A stretch of 64,000 nucleotides of DNA from Paraburkholderia eburnea (GCF_002917095.1 NZ_PQGA01000006.1:186001-250000), one strand, 5' to 3'. Counted from the stretch's first letter, positions 9,814 to 19,466 are shown. The notes: a model not told the origin generated them from the sequence alone. Translations and numbers: made by a program.

Positions 9814-10089
9814 TCAGTTCTGTTGCGGCCGCTCGGCGTTCGCGATCGCGTCTTCGATCAGACGACAATCGTCGTCGCCCAGCATTTCTCCGTGCGCACG
9901 AACAAGATCGTCGAGCGAGCGAGAAAGCCGTCTCATATAAAGAGGCGACGGCGTGGCAAGCGGCCAGACCGACATCAGGTACGCGAGGGGAATCACGAGC
10001 CTGCCCTCGCACCACCGCTCGAACAAGGTGACGCAACATGCCTCGATCCGCGCGGCCGCATCAGGCTGCACATTGCTTTTGCTGATCAT
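9814..10089 (-). CDS. Small hypothetical protein, 91 residues
   Basis: A soluble, mixed-charge protein of unknown function without signal peptide or membrane segment. The start at 10089 has GAGGGG eight bases upstream; an in-frame ATG five codons earlier is less well placed. Codon use resembles the host genes. It lies 167 bp upstream of the GlxA-like regulator on the same strand and could be its upstream partner. A motif-free but compact sequence (for example RLSRSLDDLVRAHGEMLGDD) argues for a real alpha-helical protein. Confidence 0.55.
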   Translation of the reverse strand: MISKSNVQPDAAARIEACCVTLFERWCEGRLVIPLAYLMSVWPLATPSPLYMRRLSRSLDDLVRAHGEMLGDDDCRLIEDAIANAERPQQN

Positions 10090-10785
10090 GACAGGTCCCC
10101 TCATATCTCACTCCGCTTCAAGGATTGGCGAGCGGCGTTCGGCCCACGGTCCGTTCATGGCGGACGCGTTGTTGCACAAAAGCACTCAACCAGCACTGCA
10201 CGAGGAACTTGAAAAAACCGCTTCCGATTTCCCCCGCCTCCCTTAGGCGCAAGCTTTTTTGACCCGTCTTTTTGTCTGATGATTGTGATATTGTTAAGTG
10301 GTACGAATATTTATTTTTATTGGCGTTGTCGACCGCATTGACGACGATTTTTTTATTCGATATGCATATGCAACATCCGGAGCATCGAGAATGCGCTGCG
10401 CAGCAGGAAGGCAATGCAGCGGCGTGAATTCGCCGGACCTCCCCAGGCCTTACCAGGCCGGGCTGACGCAGCGGGCCGCACCAGAAAACGTCATCGCGAG
10501 CCCGAATCACAAACACTATTTTATGCACTGCTGCGGCGCAGCATAGTGAAAATTGGCGTCACTCGCGTGAGTATTGTCGGAAAAATATGTATTGTTGGCG
10601 GAAGGAGACCAGGCCAATCTTACCGGTCGATTACCGGTCGATTTTATGCCTCTATTTGGGGCAAATTCGCGCACGAATCGCGGGCATTTTTTTGAAGAGT
10701 TTGAGCGCGCGTGAAAGACGAAATTGCGACGAAGCGGCCGCTATAGCTCCAGCGGCCGACGGACCCGGCCTATACGAATCGCAAC
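10090..10785. other. Gene-poor, AT-rich intergenic stretch
   Basis: About 700 bases without a supportable gene. It is clearly more AT-rich than its surroundings, especially 10240-10380 and 10540-10700. A 12-base direct repeat (TACCGGTCGATT) occurs twice near 10620-10645. Short open frames here have no coding character. It may hold promoters for the small gene to the left, but I cannot name sites. Confidence 0.5.
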
Positions 10786-11586
10786 TCAACCGCACCACAA
10801 GACCGCCTTTACAAGGTGAGGAGCACGACAGTCATGCGGCGCGGGGAGCGGCATATCCGGCTTCCACACCCCCATCCGTCGCTGGATGTTGGGCATTTCC
10901 GCATCGATCACAGCCAGCGGATTGCCGTCGCCATAGACCGTCGCGCTGCGATAGCGCACAACCTCCTTATAACTGCCTTGCGCCGCCAGGCTGTTCACGG
11001 ATACCCAATAACCGAAGGGAGCGTCCCGCGTCGGGTCGACCGAAATGATGTCGCCTTGCAGCGGGCCATCGGCAATAAAGCGAACTTCCTGGTTGTTGTT
11101 ACGTCCGGTCCGATGCGCGTAGACCAATGCGAAACGGTCCTTGCCCTGATCGTACGCATAGATCTGGGTGCCTTGAACCTGATCGCCGTCGTCCGCCTGG
11201 ATACTCCCGAGCTTCAGCAGAAGTAACGCGCGGTTTGAAGCGTGTACGATCCCGGCGTCGAGAAGAAAATGAGGCGCAGAAAAGCCGTCCGCGTCCTTTG
11301 CCAGGCGCAACGCGGTGTCGGTATCTGGCAGACACGTCCTGGCATTGTCGGGCGTAATGCAGGGATAAATCACGCCCGGCCCGGAATCCCCTGCGCCACT
11401 GCGGTCCGGCTCGCCGGGTCCCTGCGATGCGATGAACCGCCACGCCGAACGCGTTCCGAACGGCTTTGACAGATCGATCGACGAAACGACATGCATCGCC
11501 GGCTTCGCCGCCGTCTGCGCAAAACAGGCGACCGGCACGGCTGACGAAATGAAGCCAAGGACCGCAGCAACTGCGATTTTTCTCAT
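10786..11586 (-). CDS. Secreted hypothetical protein
   Basis: A 266-residue protein with a classical signal peptide (MRKIAVAAVLGFISSAVPVA, cleavage near CFAQ-T). The mature part has several cysteines in pairs (YPCITPDNARTCLPD; later DCRAP and a terminal WCG), suggesting periplasmic disulfides. It contains beta-rich segments such as QVQGTQIYAYDQGKDRFALV. I do not recognise the family. The codon use fits the host. The next gene on the same strand upstream is far away, so it seems to be a single-gene unit; the converging side is the intergenic stretch to the left. Confidence 0.75.
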   Translation of the reverse strand: MRKIAVAAVLGFISSAVPVACFAQTAAKPAMHVVSSIDLSKPFGTRSAWRFIASQGPGEPDRSGAGDSGPGVIYPCITPDNARTCLPDTDTALRLAKDADGFSAPHFLLDAGIVHASNRALLLLKLGSIQADDGDQVQGTQIYAYDQGKDRFALVYAHRTGRNNNQEVRFIADGPLQGDIISVDPTRDAPFGYWVSVNSLAAQGSYKEVVRYRSATVYGDGNPLAVIDAEMPNIQRRMGVWKPDMPLPAPHDCRAPHLVKAVLWCG

Positions 11587-11635
11587 GAATGATTTATTGA
11601 GGATGACAAATGATTAACTGGCCGATGGTCGCTCG

Positions 11636-13000
11636 TTACAACACCAGCTCAAACGACTTGACAAGCGCCCCTGGCAATTGCATCCCGCCGCTCGCGCGCT
11701 GTCCCCACGTCGAATCGGAGAGCAACAGTTCGGGCTGTGCGCCGAGCGCCTCCAGCCGTTCGCCGAGCAGGCCATAGAGATTGTCGTCGAAACGCATGGC
11801 GTCCACGGGCGCGACGATCTCGCCGTCTTCCACCCAGAAGGTCGCAAAGCGCGTCATGCCGGTCAGCCGGCAATTCATGCGGTCCGAGAAGTTCACGTAC
11901 CACAGGTTGCCGATATAAAGCCCGGTGCCCAGGCGCGCGAGCACATCGGCCTGCGCCAGATCGCCGCCCGCCATGGCAAGCGTTGTCGGCATTTCCTGCG
12001 GCTGCGCGCCGTTGGGCTCCAGCCCATACTCGCGCGCCGAGCGCGCGCTCGTCAGCTGGCCTACGCTACGCCCCGCGTCGATCAGCGGCACGCTCGCACG
12101 CAGATAGCCGTCGTCGTTGAACGCAGGCGCGATGCCGAGTTCTAGCGATTCCGCCAGCGACACACGCGCGTCAAACGCGGCCGCGCCGGTATTGAGCTTA
12201 TAAAGCGGGCTTGTCGACGACGCCTGGGCGCGCGCCGAAAAGCCATTCCACGCCGCCGATTCCACCAGTTCGGCCAGCGCCGCGGGCGCAAGCCAGGCGC
12301 GATAGCCGCCCGGTGTCAGGACGCGCGGTGCGCGAAGCAGAACCGGCAGACGTGCGGCGGCCTCTCGCACCTTGTCGGCGAAGACGGCATCATCCCAGGC
12401 TTCGCCCGCGTAGCTGGTCTTGATCGCCCGCCCGTTGGGCTGATAGAGCGACCAGCTGAAATTGAAATTCTCCACCTCGTACCAGCCGCGGCTGCCCGTG
12501 GTCGACGCGAAGCCGCGCGCAAGCGTCCCGCCAGCATAAAAGCCCACGAAATCCAGCCCTAGCGCCGCGCGCGCAACAAGTTCGACCAGCGCCTGCGGTT
12601 CGGGCAAGCGACCGCTGCGGCGCGTGCTGTGCGTCCACGAACGCGTGTCGAACAACACGTGCGGATCGTCGGGCGCATCGAGCAGGCTTTCGCGCAGCGC
12701 CGCGAGCGCGTCGGACACGTCGCTTGCATCGGCCTGCGCATCGCCGCCTAGATCAAAGGTGGAGTACGCCTGACGCGCCCCATGGACCAGCCGCAAGGTC
12801 AGACGCCCCTGCTCCACCTGGCCGCTCTGGCGCACCTTGCCCGCGTTGAAGCGAATGAAATCGGACTGCTCGCCTGCGAATGCGCTCAGCACCGTTTCGC
12901 CGGGACGGCACAGGCGCTCGATCGCCTGCGCGAGCATGGTGAAGTGCGCATGCCAGTCGATCGCTTCGACGCCGCGCGTAAAAAGAATCCCGGCCATCAT
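11636..13000 (-). CDS. TldD/PmbA family protein (second gene of pair)
   Basis: A 454-residue member of the TldD/PmbA (modulator of DNA gyrase) superfamily. The middle part has the family pattern ESAAWNGFSARAQASSTSPL, with the C-terminal region containing MNCRLTGMTRFATFWVEDGE. No HEXXXH metal site is visible, as in PmbA/TldE subunits. Two adjacent ATG codons (13000 and 12997) follow GGAGG; the first gives a 4-bp ATGA overlap with the upstream partner, the second sits at better spacing. The heterodimer partner is the gene at 12997-14433. TldD/TldE pairs are intracellular proteases that process small peptides such as microcins or antitoxins; no such peptide gene is evident here. Confidence 0.85.
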   Translation of the reverse strand: MMAGILFTRGVEAIDWHAHFTMLAQAIERLCRPGETVLSAFAGEQSDFIRFNAGKVRQSGQVEQGRLTLRLVHGARQAYSTFDLGGDAQADASDVSDALAALRESLLDAPDDPHVLFDTRSWTHSTRRSGRLPEPQALVELVARAALGLDFVGFYAGGTLARGFASTTGSRGWYEVENFNFSWSLYQPNGRAIKTSYAGEAWDDAVFADKVREAAARLPVLLRAPRVLTPGGYRAWLAPAALAELVESAAWNGFSARAQASSTSPLYKLNTGAAAFDARVSLAESLELGIAPAFNDDGYLRASVPLIDAGRSVGQLTSARSAREYGLEPNGAQPQEMPTTLAMAGGDLAQADVLARLGTGLYIGNLWYVNFSDRMNCRLTGMTRFATFWVEDGEIVAPVDAMRFDDNLYGLLGERLEALGAQPELLLSDSTWGQRASGGMQLPGALVKSFELVL

Positions 13001-14433
13001 GCCCCTCCGAATACTTCGACACCGGAAAACACGCAAGCGGGCGACGCGTGGCCCACGCGGATCACCTGAGCGGGTTCGCCCTTGCCGCACATCGGCGTGC
13101 CGAAAACCCCGCGCGTGGAAGCGTCGCCGACCGCCGAGAGGCCGCGCCAGAAACTCGCGGAAATCCCGCGATAGCCGGGCCGCTTGACGACCTGCGTGAG
13201 CTTGCCCTGCTCGATCAATTGGCCGAACTCGCAGCCGAACTGGAACTTGTTGCGATGGTCGTCGATCGACCATGAGGTATTCGTTTTCATCAGAATGCCG
13301 TGCTCGATGCCCGCGATCATCGCGTCGAGCGACTGGTCGCCCGGTTCGATGTTGAGGTTGGCCATGCGATCGATGGGCGGCCGATTCCAGTTGGCCGCAC
13401 GCGAGTTCGCGACGCCCGGCAGGCCCGCGCGCTGCTGCGAGAGCGCACCGCCCAGTGGCCGCTCCAGCACGCCCGCGCGAATCAGGTATTGCTTGCTGGC
13501 CGCGCTGCCGTCGTCGTCGAACGCGTAGGCTGCCGCCTCTTCGCGCAGGTCCGGATCGAAGGTGACGTTGAGCAAGGCCGAGCCGTACTGGTAGTGGCCG
13601 AACATCTCGGGCTTCACGAAACTCCAGCCCGCGAAGTTGCGCTCGTCGCCCAGAATGCGGTCGAGTTCGAGCGGATGGCCAATCGACTCGTGGATCTGCA
13701 GCATCATCTGATCGGGCATCAGCAGCAGGTCGCGCCGCCCGCTCGGGCAATTGGGCGCGGCGAGCAGCTGCAGCGCTTCGTCGGCGACGCGCGTGCCCGC
13801 GCCGTCGAAACCATAGCGCGCCAGAATTTCCATGCCGCCTTGCGCGAGCGTGCCGTAGTGGCCGTTAAGCGTGCGCTCCTGGGTGTCGCCGTCATCGTGC
13901 GCGACGGCGCACAGGCTCGGCATCAGGAAACGGAACTGCTGGTCGATGCGCACGCCGTCGCTGGTCAGGTAAAGCTGGTCGCTTTGCGTGACGTGCATGC
14001 CCGCGACGCGCTCGACGATACGTGCATCGACCTTGGCCGCCGCGCATTCGTGCGCAAGGCGCTCGATCCATTCGCGCCGCGACGGCAGGGCCGCGTGCGC
14101 GTTCGGCGAAACGTAGCTGCCGCTTTGCGTGGGCCGCGCGATCTCGCGATGGTCGATCAGCGCGCGCGCCGCGCCCGCCTGGGCGCGCGCCGTGGCGATC
14201 TCAAGCGCCCGCTGCAAGCCGCCCGCCGAGAGATCGGCCGTGGCCGCGTAGCCCGCGCCCGCACCGGCCCAGGCCGTGACCATCGCGCCGCGCTCGCGCA
14301 CCTGACGCGAGGGCAGCGCCACGTCGTTGCGCACGGTATGGTCGTCGGTACGTTCGTCCACGAAACGCACCGACCAGAAGTCGGCCGCGCTGCGCAATCC
14401 GCGCGCGGCCAGTGTCCAGCGTTCTTCGATCAT
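12997..14433 (-). CDS. TldD-type metalloprotease subunit
   Basis: The 478-residue product carries the catalytic zinc motif HESIGH (HEXXXH) in the segment MLQIHESIGHPLELDR, which is diagnostic for TldD. The conserved FGCEFGQLIEQGK segment near the C-terminus provides the further cysteine ligand region. The ATG at 14433 is chosen because GGAGG lies seven bases upstream; the frame extends 14 codons further without a ribosome site. It overlaps its PmbA/TldE-like partner by four bases, so the two are translationally coupled. As a subfamily it differs from housekeeping E. coli TldD. Substrate is unknown. Confidence 0.88.
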   Translation of the reverse strand: MIEERWTLAARGLRSAADFWSVRFVDERTDDHTVRNDVALPSRQVRERGAMVTAWAGAGAGYAATADLSAGGLQRALEIATARAQAGAARALIDHREIARPTQSGSYVSPNAHAALPSRREWIERLAHECAAAKVDARIVERVAGMHVTQSDQLYLTSDGVRIDQQFRFLMPSLCAVAHDDGDTQERTLNGHYGTLAQGGMEILARYGFDGAGTRVADEALQLLAAPNCPSGRRDLLLMPDQMMLQIHESIGHPLELDRILGDERNFAGWSFVKPEMFGHYQYGSALLNVTFDPDLREEAAAYAFDDDGSAASKQYLIRAGVLERPLGGALSQQRAGLPGVANSRAANWNRPPIDRMANLNIEPGDQSLDAMIAGIEHGILMKTNTSWSIDDHRNKFQFGCEFGQLIEQGKLTQVVKRPGYRGISASFWRGLSAVGDASTRGVFGTPMCGKGEPAQVIRVGHASPACVFSGVEVFGGA

Positions 14434-15081
14434 GCAAAGTCCTCCATATGCGCGCCAGCGCCACTGCAATCGCAAGCGCCGTGAACGGCCCGCTTGAACG
14501 GCCTGTTAGCGAAAGCGAGTGTCCCGGCGATTCCATGACTCATCCGGAGCGCAACGAAGGGATGCCACCGCGCTCATGGCGCAGTTTAAAGCGTCAGCGA
14601 TTTTTTCTCCTGGAGTTTCAACGCTTCGAGTGAGCCGCGACATGGATGCTTGATGAAGCCGGGTGCTGAACGCTTTAAAACGGCGCTTTACGTTGGCATC
14701 GTATTCAGTTCCGCTTCCAGTTGAGCACGGTGCGCACGTCGCTCGCCGCGATCAGTTCCATCGTGTCCCGCTGGATTCACTGCTTCTTCTTTAGTCATCC
14801 CATTCTCTTCGATAGACGGTCGCGATTCGGATGCGACAGCCTGGCGAAGCGCCCGCTTGCATTCAGCCCCCTGTTCGCGGGGCGCTGCTCTCTGGCCCGC
14901 TTTCTACTGCTTCACCTCCTCTCGTCGTCCCCATCAAGGAAATATCATCACCGGCGATAGTCCGTTGGCGTCGCACAACCTCGGCAAGCTGGCTGCGGCT
15001 GCGTTGCTAAAGGAAGTGGGTCTGTAAAAGCGGCAGGCGAGCGCGCCTGGTTTTATCGCAGGTTCGCTCGTTTTGTGCTTA
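14434..15081. other. Intergenic region with a possible gene remnant
   Basis: About 650 bases lacking an intact gene. Most of it shows no coding pattern. At its right end (14941-15027) a short frame looks like the C-terminus of a protein, listed separately. The left part would hold the promoter of the TldD/PmbA pair. Confidence 0.5.
14929..15027 (+). pseudogene. C-terminal remnant, possibly of a DJ-1/PfpI-type protein
   Basis: The frame ending at TAA 15025-15027 translates to NIITGDSPLASHNLGKLAAA and a few more residues. The pattern (I/V)TG-x-(N/S)P-x-S followed by an alanine-rich helix is how many DJ-1/PfpI amidotransferase-like proteins end. There is no upstream coding sequence in this frame beyond about ten codons. 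Chance resemblance remains possible. Confidence 0.3.
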
Positions 15082-16107
15082 TCATGCGGCGGCGCGCGTC
15101 GTCAGCACGATCTTGCCGATGTGCTTGCCGGAATCCATCAGTGTGTGCGCATCGCTTGCGTGCTCCAGCGCGAAGTGACGATAGATCATCGGCTTCACGC
15201 TGCCGCCACGAATATGCGGCCAGATGTGCGTTTCGAGTTCCTGAATGATCTCCGCCTTCTCTTCATGCGTGCGCGAGCGCAGCGTCGAGCCGATATGCGT
15301 GAGCCGCTTCGTGAGCATCGGGAACAGATCGACCTGAGTGGCCGGCCCCTTGATGACGCCAATCTGCACGATGCGTCCATTCACGGCCGCCGCTGCAAAA
15401 TTACGCGCGACGTAATCGCCCGCAATGATATCGACGATCACGTCAGCGCCCTTGCCTTCGGTAAAGGCCAGCGTTTGCGCGACAAAATCCTCGTGACGAT
15501 AATCGATCGCAAGATCGGCGCCCAGTGCGAGGCCGGCCGCGCGCTGCTCGTCCGAGCCGATCGTCGTGATGATGCGGCCCGCGCCCAATGCCTTCGCGAA
15601 CATCGTCGCCGTCGTGCCGATGCCCGACGCGCCGCCGTGGATCAGCACCGTTTCGCCTTTCGCGAGCTTGCCGCGCTGGAACACGTTGAGCCAGACCGTC
15701 ATGAAGGTTTCGGGCATTGCAGCGGCTTCGACAAGACTCAAACCGTCAGGAATGAACAGCGTGTTCGACTCGTGGGCCGTCGCGTATTCGGCGTAACCGC
15801 CGCCTGGAACCAGCGCGCAGACCCGGTCGCCCGCCACGAAGCGCGTGACGCCCGCTCCAGATGCGACGACTTCACCCGCGACTTCGAGGCCCGGCAGATC
15901 GGACGCACCCGGCGGCGGATCGTACAGCCCCTTGCGCTGGAAAACATCGGGGCCATTGACGCCTGCCGCGTGAATGCGGATCAGAACCTCGCCTGGGCCC
16001 GGCGCCGGCACGGCGCGCACCGTGGGCACCAGCACTTCCGGGCCGCCCGGCTGGGTAATCTCGACCGCCGACATGGTCGGCGGAATAATGTGTGCTGCAT
16101 TCGACAT
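15082..16107 (-). CDS. NAD(P)H quinone oxidoreductase, zinc-free MDR (PIG3-like)
   Basis: The 341-residue protein is a medium-chain dehydrogenase/reductase of the quinone oxidoreductase/PIG3 type. It has an N-terminal GroES-like domain (EVLIRIHAAGVNGPDVFQRK) and a Rossmann domain with the cofactor loop VLIHGGASGIGTTA. Structural zinc cysteines are absent, as usual for quinone reductases. It uses NAD(P)H to reduce quinones or enals in the cytoplasm. It is divergent from the LysR gene at 16273, across a 165-bp region with a palindromic operator, which suggests direct control by that regulator. Length matches the family. Confidence 0.9.
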   Translation of the reverse strand: MSNAAHIIPPTMSAVEITQPGGPEVLVPTVRAVPAPGPGEVLIRIHAAGVNGPDVFQRKGLYDPPPGASDLPGLEVAGEVVASGAGVTRFVAGDRVCALVPGGGYAEYATAHESNTLFIPDGLSLVEAAAMPETFMTVWLNVFQRGKLAKGETVLIHGGASGIGTTATMFAKALGAGRIITTIGSDEQRAAGLALGADLAIDYRHEDFVAQTLAFTEGKGADVIVDIIAGDYVARNFAAAAVNGRIVQIGVIKGPATQVDLFPMLTKRLTHIGSTLRSRTHEEKAEIIQELETHIWPHIRGGSVKPMIYRHFALEHASDAHTLMDSGKHIGKIVLTTRAAA

Positions 16108-16235
16108 CGATTCATCCTCGTAAGCTCGATCGAGACGCGTAGAAACCGGAAGGATTCGTTGGACTGCACGCCTCGGATCTGCAAACGAGTATAGTTTTCT
16201 GCGGCTTGCGCGGCACGCAGCAATTTGCTTGCGCG

Positions 16236-16255
16236 CTGATGCAAAATTGCATCAG
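16236..16255. promoter_or_regulatory. Palindromic LysR-type operator
   Basis: CTGATGCAAAATTGCATCAG has perfect 9-bp arms around a 2-base centre. It contains the T-N11-A core of LysR-type sites. It ends 17 bp before the LysR start codon and lies in the divergent promoter region shared with the quinone reductase gene, the classic arrangement for autoregulation and target activation. Confidence 0.75.
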
Positions 16256-16272
16256 CATCCGATGGAGCACTC

Positions 16273-17139
16273 ATGGACTGGAATGACGCCCGCATCTTTC
16301 TCGCGATCCATCGCGAGGGCACGCTGCGCGCCGCCGCGCGCACCTTGAATCTCGACCAGGCGACGGTTGGACGACGCCTCGCCGCGCTCGAACATGATCT
16401 ATCGGCGGCACTGTTCGCGCGCACCTCGAAAGGCTATGTGCTCACGCCAGCGGGCAAGCTCGCCTTGCAGCCCGCGGAATCGATGGAACGCGCGGCCCAC
16501 GATCTCACGAGGCAAACGCAAGGACTCGACAAAAAGCTCGCTGGCGAAGTCAAGGTGACGACGACCGATGCGATCGCGCTGGAATTCGTCATTCCTTCCA
16601 TCGAGCGTCTGCACGCGAAACATCCTGAAGTGTGCGTGCGTTTAAACACCACGACGCGGTTGCTTGATCTTGCGACGCGCGAGGCCGATATCGCGGTGAG
16701 AACGGTGCGTCCGCGCAATCCCGGCCTTGTGGCGCGACGGTTGGCCAGTTGGGAAGTGGGACTGTTTGCTTCGGAGGACTATTTGAATCGGCATGGGTTG
16801 CCCGAGGAAGGTGCAGCCTTCGCGGGGCACGATCTCGTCGTCTATCAACCTTATATCGACGCGGCCCGCGAGCCTGCGCTCGCCGGCGAGCCATTACAGC
16901 GCGGGCGCATCGTGGCGCGCTTCGACTCGAACCTGAGCTTGCGCGCGGCTATCAAGGCGGGGATCGGGATCGGCGAGATTCCCGTGAACATGGGCGCACG
17001 CGATGGACTCATCCGCGTGTGGCCGTCGCGCAGGCGTGAAGCGCCCTATGAAATATGGCTCGTCACGCACAAGGATCTGCGCCGCACGGCGCGCATTCGC
17101 GCCACCATCGACGAGATTGTTCAGAGCATCGAACTGTGA
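16273..17139 (+). CDS. LysR-family transcriptional regulator
   Basis: A 288-residue regulator with the N-terminal winged helix-turn-helix (FLAIHREGTLRAAARTLNLD, then QATVGRRLAALEHDL) and a C-terminal periplasmic-binding-like effector domain (LAGEVKVTTTDAIALEFVIP). Divergent from the quinone reductase gene and preceded by a perfect palindrome at 16236-16255, so it probably controls itself and that gene. The inducing ligand is not deducible; a quinone or electrophile would fit the target. Confidence 0.92.
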   Translation: MDWNDARIFLAIHREGTLRAAARTLNLDQATVGRRLAALEHDLSAALFARTSKGYVLTPAGKLALQPAESMERAAHDLTRQTQGLDKKLAGEVKVTTTDAIALEFVIPSIERLHAKHPEVCVRLNTTTRLLDLATREADIAVRTVRPRNPGLVARRLASWEVGLFASEDYLNRHGLPEEGAAFAGHDLVVYQPYIDAAREPALAGEPLQRGRIVARFDSNLSLRAAIKAGIGIGEIPVNMGARDGLIRVWPSRRREAPYEIWLVTHKDLRRTARIRATIDEIVQSIEL

Positions 17140-17200
17140 TTCGCGCGGCGCATTCCGCGCGGTAACCGCTAGAATTGCGGTTTTAGCCTGGAATACGTCC

Positions 17201-18625
17201 ATGTCTTTTGCCTCGCTTGGCCTGATCGATCCCTTGCTGCGGAATCTGCGGGACCTCAATTACCAGACACCTACGCCGGTGCAGGCCAAGGCGATTCCTG
17301 CTGTGCTCAGTGGCAAGGACGTCATGGCTGCGGCGCAAACCGGCACCGGCAAAACGGCGGGTTTTGCGCTGCCGCTGCTGCAGCGGCTGGTGCAACACGG
17401 CCCGGCCGTGTCCAGCAACCGCGCGCGCGTTCTGGTGCTGGTGCCCACGCGTGAACTGGCTGAGCAAGTGCTGCAAAGCTTTATCGAATACGGTAAAGGC
17501 CTCGATTTGCGATTTCTGGCCGCCTACGGCGGTGTGAGCATCAACCCGCAGATGATGAAGTTGCGCAAAGGCGTGGATGTGCTCGTTGCCACGCCAGGCC
17601 GCCTGCTCGACCTCAATCGCCAGAACGCTGTGCAGTTCGATCAAGTGCAGACGCTAGTGCTGGATGAGGCCGACCGCATGCTGGATCTGGGTTTCGCGCG
17701 CGAACTCAACGCCGTCTTTGCCGCCTTGCCCGCCCAGCGCCAGACCCTGCTGTTCTCCGCCACGTTTACCGACGATATCCGCGCCATGGCGGCGGGCATT
17801 CTGCGCGGCCCGGTCAATATCAGCGTCAGCCCGCCCAATGCCACGGCCAGCAAGATCAAGCAGTGGGTGGTGCCGGTGGATAAAAGGAACAAGCCCGAAC
17901 TCTTCATGCACCTTGTAGCCGAAAACAAATGGGAGCACGCGCTGGTGTTCGTCAAGACCCGCAACGGCGTGGAGTACCTGGCGACCATGCTGGACGATGC
18001 GGGCTACGCGGTCGACACCATCCACGGCGACAAACCCCAACCCGCGCGCCTGCGTGCGCTGGAGCGCTTCAAGACCGGCGAAGTCAATATGCTGGTGGCC
18101 ACCGATGTGGCCGCGCGCGGGCTGGATATCGACGACCTGCCGCTGGTGATCAACGTTGATCTGCCGATCGTGGCGCAAGACTATGTGCACCGTATTGGCC
18201 GTACCGGCCGCGCGGGCGCCAGCGGCGTGGCGGTGTCCCTTGTGTGCGCCGATGAAGCGCCGCAACTGGCCGCGATTGAAGCGCTGATCCGGCAAACGCT
18301 GCCCCGTGAAGAGGAGCCGGGTTTCGAAGCCGACCATCGCGTGCCGGAAACCAGCGCGACGGGCCAACTCATCAAGAAACCCAAAAAGCCCAAGAAACCC
18401 AAAGCGCCGCAGGCTGCGCCGGGCGCCGTGCAGACACCCGGCAAAAAACCGCGCCCGCAAAGTGGCGCAAAAAACAAAGGCAAGCCTGTGGCGCAGCGCG
18501 CTATGGGCGCGGGTAAAGGCACAAGCGGCGAAAGCGGTACTAGCGGCACTGGCTTCTTCGGCGATAACCCGTTCAGCACGCAGAAGCCACGCGGCAAACC
18601 CGCTGGTGGCCGCGGCAAACGCTAA
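17201..18625 (+). CDS. rhlE: DEAD-box RNA helicase RhlE
   Basis: A 474-residue ATP-dependent RNA helicase. The Q motif (YQTPTPVQAKAIP), motif I (AQTGTGKT), Ia (PTRELAEQ), Ib (TPGRLLD), II (DEADRMLD), III (SATF), and motif VI region (HRIGRTGRAG) are all present. After about residue 380 follows a lysine/proline-rich tail (KKPKKPKKPKAPQAAPG) typical of RhlE. ATG 17201 is chosen over upstream in-frame codons that would overlap the LysR gene. RhlE works in rRNA maturation and RNA turnover with the degradosome. Confidence 0.93.
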   Translation: MSFASLGLIDPLLRNLRDLNYQTPTPVQAKAIPAVLSGKDVMAAAQTGTGKTAGFALPLLQRLVQHGPAVSSNRARVLVLVPTRELAEQVLQSFIEYGKGLDLRFLAAYGGVSINPQMMKLRKGVDVLVATPGRLLDLNRQNAVQFDQVQTLVLDEADRMLDLGFARELNAVFAALPAQRQTLLFSATFTDDIRAMAAGILRGPVNISVSPPNATASKIKQWVVPVDKRNKPELFMHLVAENKWEHALVFVKTRNGVEYLATMLDDAGYAVDTIHGDKPQPARLRALERFKTGEVNMLVATDVAARGLDIDDLPLVINVDLPIVAQDYVHRIGRTGRAGASGVAVSLVCADEAPQLAAIEALIRQTLPREEEPGFEADHRVPETSATGQLIKKPKKPKKPKAPQAAPGAVQTPGKKPRPQSGAKNKGKPVAQRAMGAGKGTSGESGTSGTGFFGDNPFSTQKPRGKPAGGRGKR

Positions 18626-18707
18626 CCCTGTATGGGGCAACGCTTTGTCGGGGTTGCCGGCCGGCCTCGGTTCGTCGTGCCGCTATTGCGACCGTGCGCC
18701 CACGCAT

Positions 18708-19466
18708 TCAAGCTGCCGGAGCAACCGAAGCCCCCTGGATGCCATGCCGCGCAAGCGCCTCGGCGATGAACCCCGACGCCTTTTTCTGCTCGACGAAATC
18801 CGCCAGCAAAGCCGCAGCCGCTTGCCCCCGGCTGCATGCAACACCCATCGCCTGGGCGATCACCATGAAGCGCTCGTCCAGCAGCCTGAGCCCGCCAATG
18901 CGGCTTGCGTCGGCCTGTAGTTGCTGTTTGACGCCCGCAGCCACTTCAAGCCCCTGTTCGATAAAGGTTTGCACGACCGCTGGCGACGTCGGCGCGCGCA
19001 CGATCTGCGCCGCTTTCAGTTCGCGCGTGAGAAAGAGGTCGTAGGCGCTGCCCTTGCCGACCGCCACGCGATGATCCGCCGTGTCCACGTCGGCGTTGGT
19101 GCGAACATCCGAGTCCTCGCGCACCAGATAGAAGCCTTCGATCAGCACGTACGGCGCCGTGAACGCGATCGTCTCGCCGCGCTTCGGATCGATCGCGAAG
19201 AAGCCGAAATCCGCGCGCTCGTCGCTCACGGCCTCGACCGATTTGCCGGCGGCATCGAACACCACGAGTTCGAGCGGCAAGGCCAGATACGCGGCGAAAT
19301 CACGCGCAAGATCGACCGACACACCAAACGGTTCGCCACTGACCGGATCCTGGTTCGCGAGAATCGGATTGCCGAGATTGATGGAGGCGCGCAGGACGCC
19401 TTTGGGAGCCAAAGCTGCAATGACTGCGGGATCGATGCTCATGGAGGATGTGCGCGACGCCGTCAT
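18708..19466 (-). CDS. Solute-binding protein (family 3) without export signal
   Basis: The 252-residue product matches amino-acid-type ABC solute-binding proteins: GVLRASINLGNPI near the N-terminus, then FGVSVDLARDFAAYL and DFGFFAIDPKRGETIAFTAP. No signal peptide is visible with either the start at 19466 or the ATG at 19442, which is unusual for a periplasmic protein; it may act in the cytoplasm or have lost its signal. It is encoded 96 bp downstream of an MFS permease on the same strand and no ABC permease is nearby. An enzyme of the same fold cannot be excluded. Confidence 0.75.
   Translation of the reverse strand: MTASRTSSMSIDPAVIAALAPKGVLRASINLGNPILANQDPVSGEPFGVSVDLARDFAAYLALPLELVVFDAAGKSVEAVSDERADFGFFAIDPKRGETIAFTAPYVLIEGFYLVREDSDVRTNADVDTADHRVAVGKGSAYDLFLTRELKAAQIVRAPTSPAVVQTFIEQGLEVAAGVKQQLQADASRIGGLRLLDERFMVIAQAMGVACSRGQAAAALLADFVEQKKASGFIAEALARHGIQGASVAPAA

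Noticed and set aside
15073-16194. 373-codon plus-strand frame opposite the quinone reductase
   Set aside because: Antisense shadow; the minus strand encodes a textbook dehydrogenase.
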